From Acidimicrobiaceae bacterium (lineage in GTDB: Bacteria > Actinomycetota > Acidimicrobiia > Acidimicrobiales > Ilumatobacteraceae), in contig PMCN01000174.1 in the NCBI GenBank assembly GCA_003154135.1, forward strand, positions 14,952 to 22,297: a DNA stretch of 7,346 nt. Reading direction: 5' to 3'. A program made the translations under genes and the position numbers. Every line of letters begins with the position of its first letter. Positions within the stretch are counted from its first letter, which is position 1. Positions 5,143 through 7,346 of the stretch are shown here, piece after piece. Below the pieces are notes generated by a model. It was not told where the DNA came from and made no database searches. It was given only the letters and a program-made list of their open reading frames with translations.

Positions 5143-6780
5143 CTAGGAACCGACCGGCGGTGTCCACACCACCGGCGATGCAGCGCCCTTCGTGATGGTG
5201 ACGAACTGGTCGGCGCCCACGGTGGTCCACGGGCCGACCTCGCCGCCCGGCCACGTCACCCGCACCTGTGCCTCGGTCGCGCTGCCCAGGCCGGTGTGCA
5301 GCCAGCCGAGCTCGCCGCTGACGTGCCCGCCGCCCACGGTGATCTCGCGGGTGATGGTGCGGTTGCCCACCTTCACCTCCAGCCAGGCGCCGATCGCGTC
5401 GACGTTCGGCGCGGTCTGCTGCAGCGCGATCGACAGCCAGTGGCCCATCGGCACTTGCTTCGACGCGTCGCCGCTGCCCGCGTTGCGCCACAGCTGGATG
5501 TTGCTGTTGCGGTCGACCACCACCAGGTCGAGCTGCCCGTCCATGTTGAGGTCGACCACGGCCGCGCCACGCGACTTCTCGTAGCGCACGATCCCTGCCG
5601 CCTGAGCGCCTTCGGTGAACGTGCCGTCGGCCGTGCCGATCATCAGGTCGCTCGGGTCCTTCATCGCGCTGTCGAGCTCGCCGTCGACGTTGCCCTTGGT
5701 GATGAGCAGGTCGGGGAAGCCGTCGTTGTTGACGTCGCCGAACTCGGGGTGCCACGCGGTCGACGGCAGCACGTCGCCTCCCGCGTAGGGCCGTTGCGTG
5801 GTGACCCCGCTCTTGAGCGCGATGTCGTGGAACGAGGGTGTGGTGGAGCCGGCGTCGAGCATCTGCAGCTTGTTGTCGCCCTGGCTGGTGAGGAACACCT
5901 CGGGGATGCCGTCGCCGTTCACGTCCTGGCTGGCGATGCCCATGCCCCACACCTGCAGACGCCGCCACCCGTCGGCCGCGGTGTACTGGGCCGGTGCAGC
6001 ACCGGGTGCCATCCTCCACAGCTGGTCGCCGCCGTCGATGTAGTAGTGCCGGTCGTTGGTGACGCGCAGGTCGGTGTGGCCGGTGTGCCCCCAGTCGCTG
6101 AACAGCATCGAGAGCGTGCAGTAGCCGGGAGCCAGCACGGTCGGTGGCGCGTACGTGGTGCCGCCGGCCACCGGCCGCACCAGCCGGCTCGTGTCGCAGT
6201 CGAACGTGTCGGCCACCAGGTAGTTGCCGAACGCCAAGGTCGGCAGCGCGCTGCCGCTCTCCCACGTGGCGCTGAACGCAGTGGTCCACGCGGTGCCACC
6301 GTCGAGGCCGAACCGATCGTTTGCCGCTGCGAAGCGGCAGTCACCGAGGCCGCGCAGCAGCACGTTGCCGCCGCGCCGCAGCACCATCAGGTCAGGGATG
6401 CCGTCGCTGTCGACATCGATCGGGTAGGCCCCGGTCACCGAGGTGAGGTCGGTGACCGGCGACGCCACCTTCTCGAAGCGCAGTGCTCCGCCGACGGTGC
6501 TCACGTTGCGGTACAGCGCCGCCGGCTGCTCGCCGCCGGCCAGGTACAGGTCGGGCCGTCCGTCGGCGTTGCAGTCGAACGTGCCGACACCGCCGCCGAC
6601 GAAGAAGTCGGAGCCACCCGCGTAGGCGTGGTCGATGCCTGATCCGGGCGCATCGTCGACGAAGTGCGGTGCGGCACCGGCCCCGCCCGGGCTGCCCGAA
6701 CGGGAGCCAGCGCAGGCGCTGACGGCACACAGCATCGCGACCACCGCGACGCCGACGGGGATTCGGCCACGGTGGGTCAC
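5143..6780 (-). CDS. FG-GAP/VCBS-repeat lipoprotein with C-terminal ASPIC/UnbV domain (CRTAC1-like)
   Basis: A 545-residue exported protein. The N-terminus has a hydrophobic stretch (7-22) ending in the lipobox VSAC with Cys23, so it should be lipid-anchored outside the cytoplasmic membrane. A Ser/Gly-rich linker follows. Ca-binding repeat loops of the form DxNxDGxxD occur at 69-78 (FDCNADGRPDLYL), 122-131 (DVDSDGIPDL), 286-295 (DVNGDGIPEV), 349-358 (DVNNDGFPDL) and 410-419 (DLNMDGQLDL), which points to a beta-propeller. Residues about 445-530 form the ASPIC/UnbV domain (WLSIALQ, GAWLEVKVG, GHVSGELGWLHTGLGS, VTWPGG). UnbV is a conserved protein of unknown function from enediyne clusters, but the family is widespread outside them. 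The GTG at 6780 was chosen because the lipoprotein signal starts there; the open frame upstream to 6915 lacks signal character. Confidence 0.9.
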   Translation of the reverse strand: MTHRGRIPVGVAVVAMLCAVSACAGSRSGSPGGAGAAPHFVDDAPGSGIDHAYAGGSDFFVGGGVGTFDCNADGRPDLYLAGGEQPAALYRNVSTVGGALRFEKVASPVTDLTSVTGAYPIDVDSDGIPDLMVLRRGGNVLLRGLGDCRFAAANDRFGLDGGTAWTTAFSATWESGSALPTLAFGNYLVADTFDCDTSRLVRPVAGGTTYAPPTVLAPGYCTLSMLFSDWGHTGHTDLRVTNDRHYYIDGGDQLWRMAPGAAPAQYTAADGWRRLQVWGMGIASQDVNGDGIPEVFLTSQGDNKLQMLDAGSTTPSFHDIALKSGVTTQRPYAGGDVLPSTAWHPEFGDVNNDGFPDLLITKGNVDGELDSAMKDPSDLMIGTADGTFTEGAQAAGIVRYEKSRGAAVVDLNMDGQLDLVVVDRNSNIQLWRNAGSGDASKQVPMGHWLSIALQQTAPNVDAIGAWLEVKVGNRTITREITVGGGHVSGELGWLHTGLGSATEAQVRVTWPGGEVGPWTTVGADQFVTITKGAASPVVWTPPVGS

Positions 6781-6786
6781 GGGCCG

Positions 6787-6792
6787 ATTCAA
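6787..6792 (-). promoter_or_regulatory. Candidate extended -10 box for leaderless UnbV-like gene
   Basis: On the - strand this reads TTGAAT preceded by TGG, giving an extended -10 arrangement (TGnTTGAAT). It ends 7 nt before the G of the GTG at 6780. No Shine-Dalgarno site is present. An alternative is TATACC on the - strand (6813-6808), which would give a short leader of about 20 nt. Confidence 0.35.
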
Positions 6793-6875
6793 CCACAAGG
6801 TCGCGAGGGTATACAGTCGTGGTTGATAGCGCTTCCTCGCCCGCCCCCATAGACAATGGGTCGCGCACGGTGTGG

Positions 6876-6884
6876 TGCTACATT
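6876..6884 (+). promoter_or_regulatory. Candidate extended -10 promoter for the XylF-like gene
   Basis: TGC followed by TACATT gives an extended -10 element, predicting a start near 6891 and a leader of about 49 nt. No good -35 box lies at the usual spacing. It is in the 159-bp divergent intergenic region (6781-6939). Confidence 0.35.
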
Positions 6885-6923
6885 CCGAGTGGCGCCCCGA
6901 GTCGAGGCGTCGCACAACTCAAT

Positions 6924-6933
6924 GAGGGGGAGG
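6924..6933 (+). promoter_or_regulatory. Strong ribosome binding site of the XylF-like gene
   Basis: GAGGGGGAGG is a strong purine-rich Shine-Dalgarno sequence, 6 nt before ATG 6940. It fixes this start, and it contrasts with the absence of such sites before the other promoter-proximal genes in the window. Confidence 0.85.
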
Positions 6934-6939
6934 TTCGAG

Positions 6940-7346
6940 ATGCATTCTCGACGTTGGGCTGCTGTGGCAGTCGCGGCAATTGCCGTGACCGCATGTGGCA
7001 GCGATAGCAAGACCGCTACGAGCACCACGACCGCCGGCACCACGGCGGCTGCCGGTTGCAAGATCGGCGTGTCGTGGAACAACTACCAGGAAGAGCGTTG
7101 GGCCAAGTGGGACGAGCCGGCCATCAAGGCTGCCATCACGGCAGGCGGCGGCACGTACATCTCCAATGACGCCGCGTCGTCGACAGAGAAACAGGCGAGC
7201 AACGTCGAGAACCTGGTCACCCAGGGCGCCAAGGTGCTCATCGTCCTCGCACAGGACGGCACGGCCATCAAGCCCGCCGTCGCCAGTGCCGAGGCCGGTG
7301 GCGTGCCGGTCATCGCCTACGACCGTCTGATCGAGGACCCGAAGGC
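6940..7346 (+). CDS. xylF: XylF-like sugar (D-xylose) ABC transporter substrate-binding lipoprotein, 3' truncated by window edge
   Basis: Only the first 135 codons lie in the window. The signal sequence ends in a lipobox VTAC with Cys19, followed by a Ser/Thr/Ala-rich linker (20-36) typical of actinobacterial binding lipoproteins. From about residue 37 the fold is a type 1 periplasmic binding protein: CKIGVSWNN, then EERW, QASNVENLVTQG, VLIVLAQDG and VPVIAYDRLIEDP. E. coli XylF, as I recall it, has KIG, ERW, a Q-x-SQIEN segment and VLAYDRMINDA at matching places, so D-xylose or a close pentose is the best ligand guess. ATP-binding and permease genes are expected to the right. The xylose-dehydrogenase-like SDR at 688 supports the assignment. 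Other pentose- or galactose-type binding proteins of the same superfamily remain possible. Confidence 0.87.
   Translation, partial: MHSRRWAAVAVAAIAVTACGSDSKTATSTTTAGTTAAAGCKIGVSWNNYQEERWAKWDEPAIKAAITAGGGTYISNDAASSTEKQASNVENLVTQGAKVLIVLAQDGTAIKPAVASAEAGGVPVIAYDRLIEDPK

Noticed and set aside
3314..5146. A 610-codon open frame on the + strand opposite the membrane protein gene
   Set aside because: The product is low-complexity Arg/Glu/His/Asp-rich, while the opposite strand encodes about ten clean membrane helices and RnfD motifs.
5119..6642. A 507-codon open frame on the + strand opposite the UnbV-like gene
   Set aside because: No domain or motif is visible, and the opposite strand has repeated DxNxDGxxD loops and an ASPIC/UnbV domain.
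6781..6915. Extension of the UnbV-like gene to ATG 6915
   Set aside because: The extra 45 residues would bury the lipoprotein signal and lipobox inside the protein, and they cover the likely divergent promoter region.
6819..7007. A 62-codon + strand open frame overlapping the start of the XylF-like gene
   Set aside because: It crosses the promoter and the strong Shine-Dalgarno site of the gene at 6940 in another frame and shows no motif.

Overview
The window is GC-rich, about two thirds G+C by eye, and densely coded. Its style is that of a high-GC actinobacterium: GTG starts, several genes without a Shine-Dalgarno site but with a -10 box about 7 nt before the start codon, and a solute-binding lipoprotein whose Cys is followed by a Ser/Thr/Ala-rich linker. 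Acidimicrobiia (Ilumatobacter-like) is my best guess, but this is inference from style, not from a marker gene.

Layout. On the + strand, positions 2-691 hold the 3' part of a D-2-hydroxyacid dehydrogenase. It overlaps by 4 bases an SDR oxidoreductase (688-1467) that strongly resembles Caulobacter-type NAD-dependent D-xylose 1-dehydrogenase. An alpha/beta hydrolase follows (1499-2350). Next comes an AhpD/carboxymuconolactone-decarboxylase-like protein at 2410-3402, whose reading frame contains one in-frame TGA at 3085-3087. That TGA sits where the second Cys of the AhpD CxxC motif belongs, and a 7-bp hairpin with a GGG-containing loop lies 17 nt downstream. I read it as one selenoprotein gene (CxxU) that ordinary gene callers would split into two.

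On the - strand, converging on the selenoprotein gene, are two genes transcribed leftward: an FG-GAP/VCBS-repeat lipoprotein with a C-terminal ASPIC/UnbV domain (6780-5143), then an RnfD/NqrB-type membrane protein of UnbU type with an added C-terminal domain (5083-3410). UnbU and UnbV are names from enediyne warhead cassettes, but no enediyne polyketide synthase is visible here. Divergent from this pair, a XylF-like D-xylose-binding lipoprotein starts at 6940 and runs off the right edge.

How the genes may work together. The xylose-dehydrogenase-like SDR, the adjacent hydroxyacid dehydrogenase and hydrolase, and the XylF-like binding protein suggest uptake and oxidative catabolism of a pentose or related sugar. 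The UnbV/UnbU pair looks like a cell-envelope redox module of unknown role. The selenoprotein is probably a thiol/selenol peroxidase or disulfide reductase. No RNA genes, insertion sequences, CRISPR arrays or selenocysteine-machinery genes are visible in the window.
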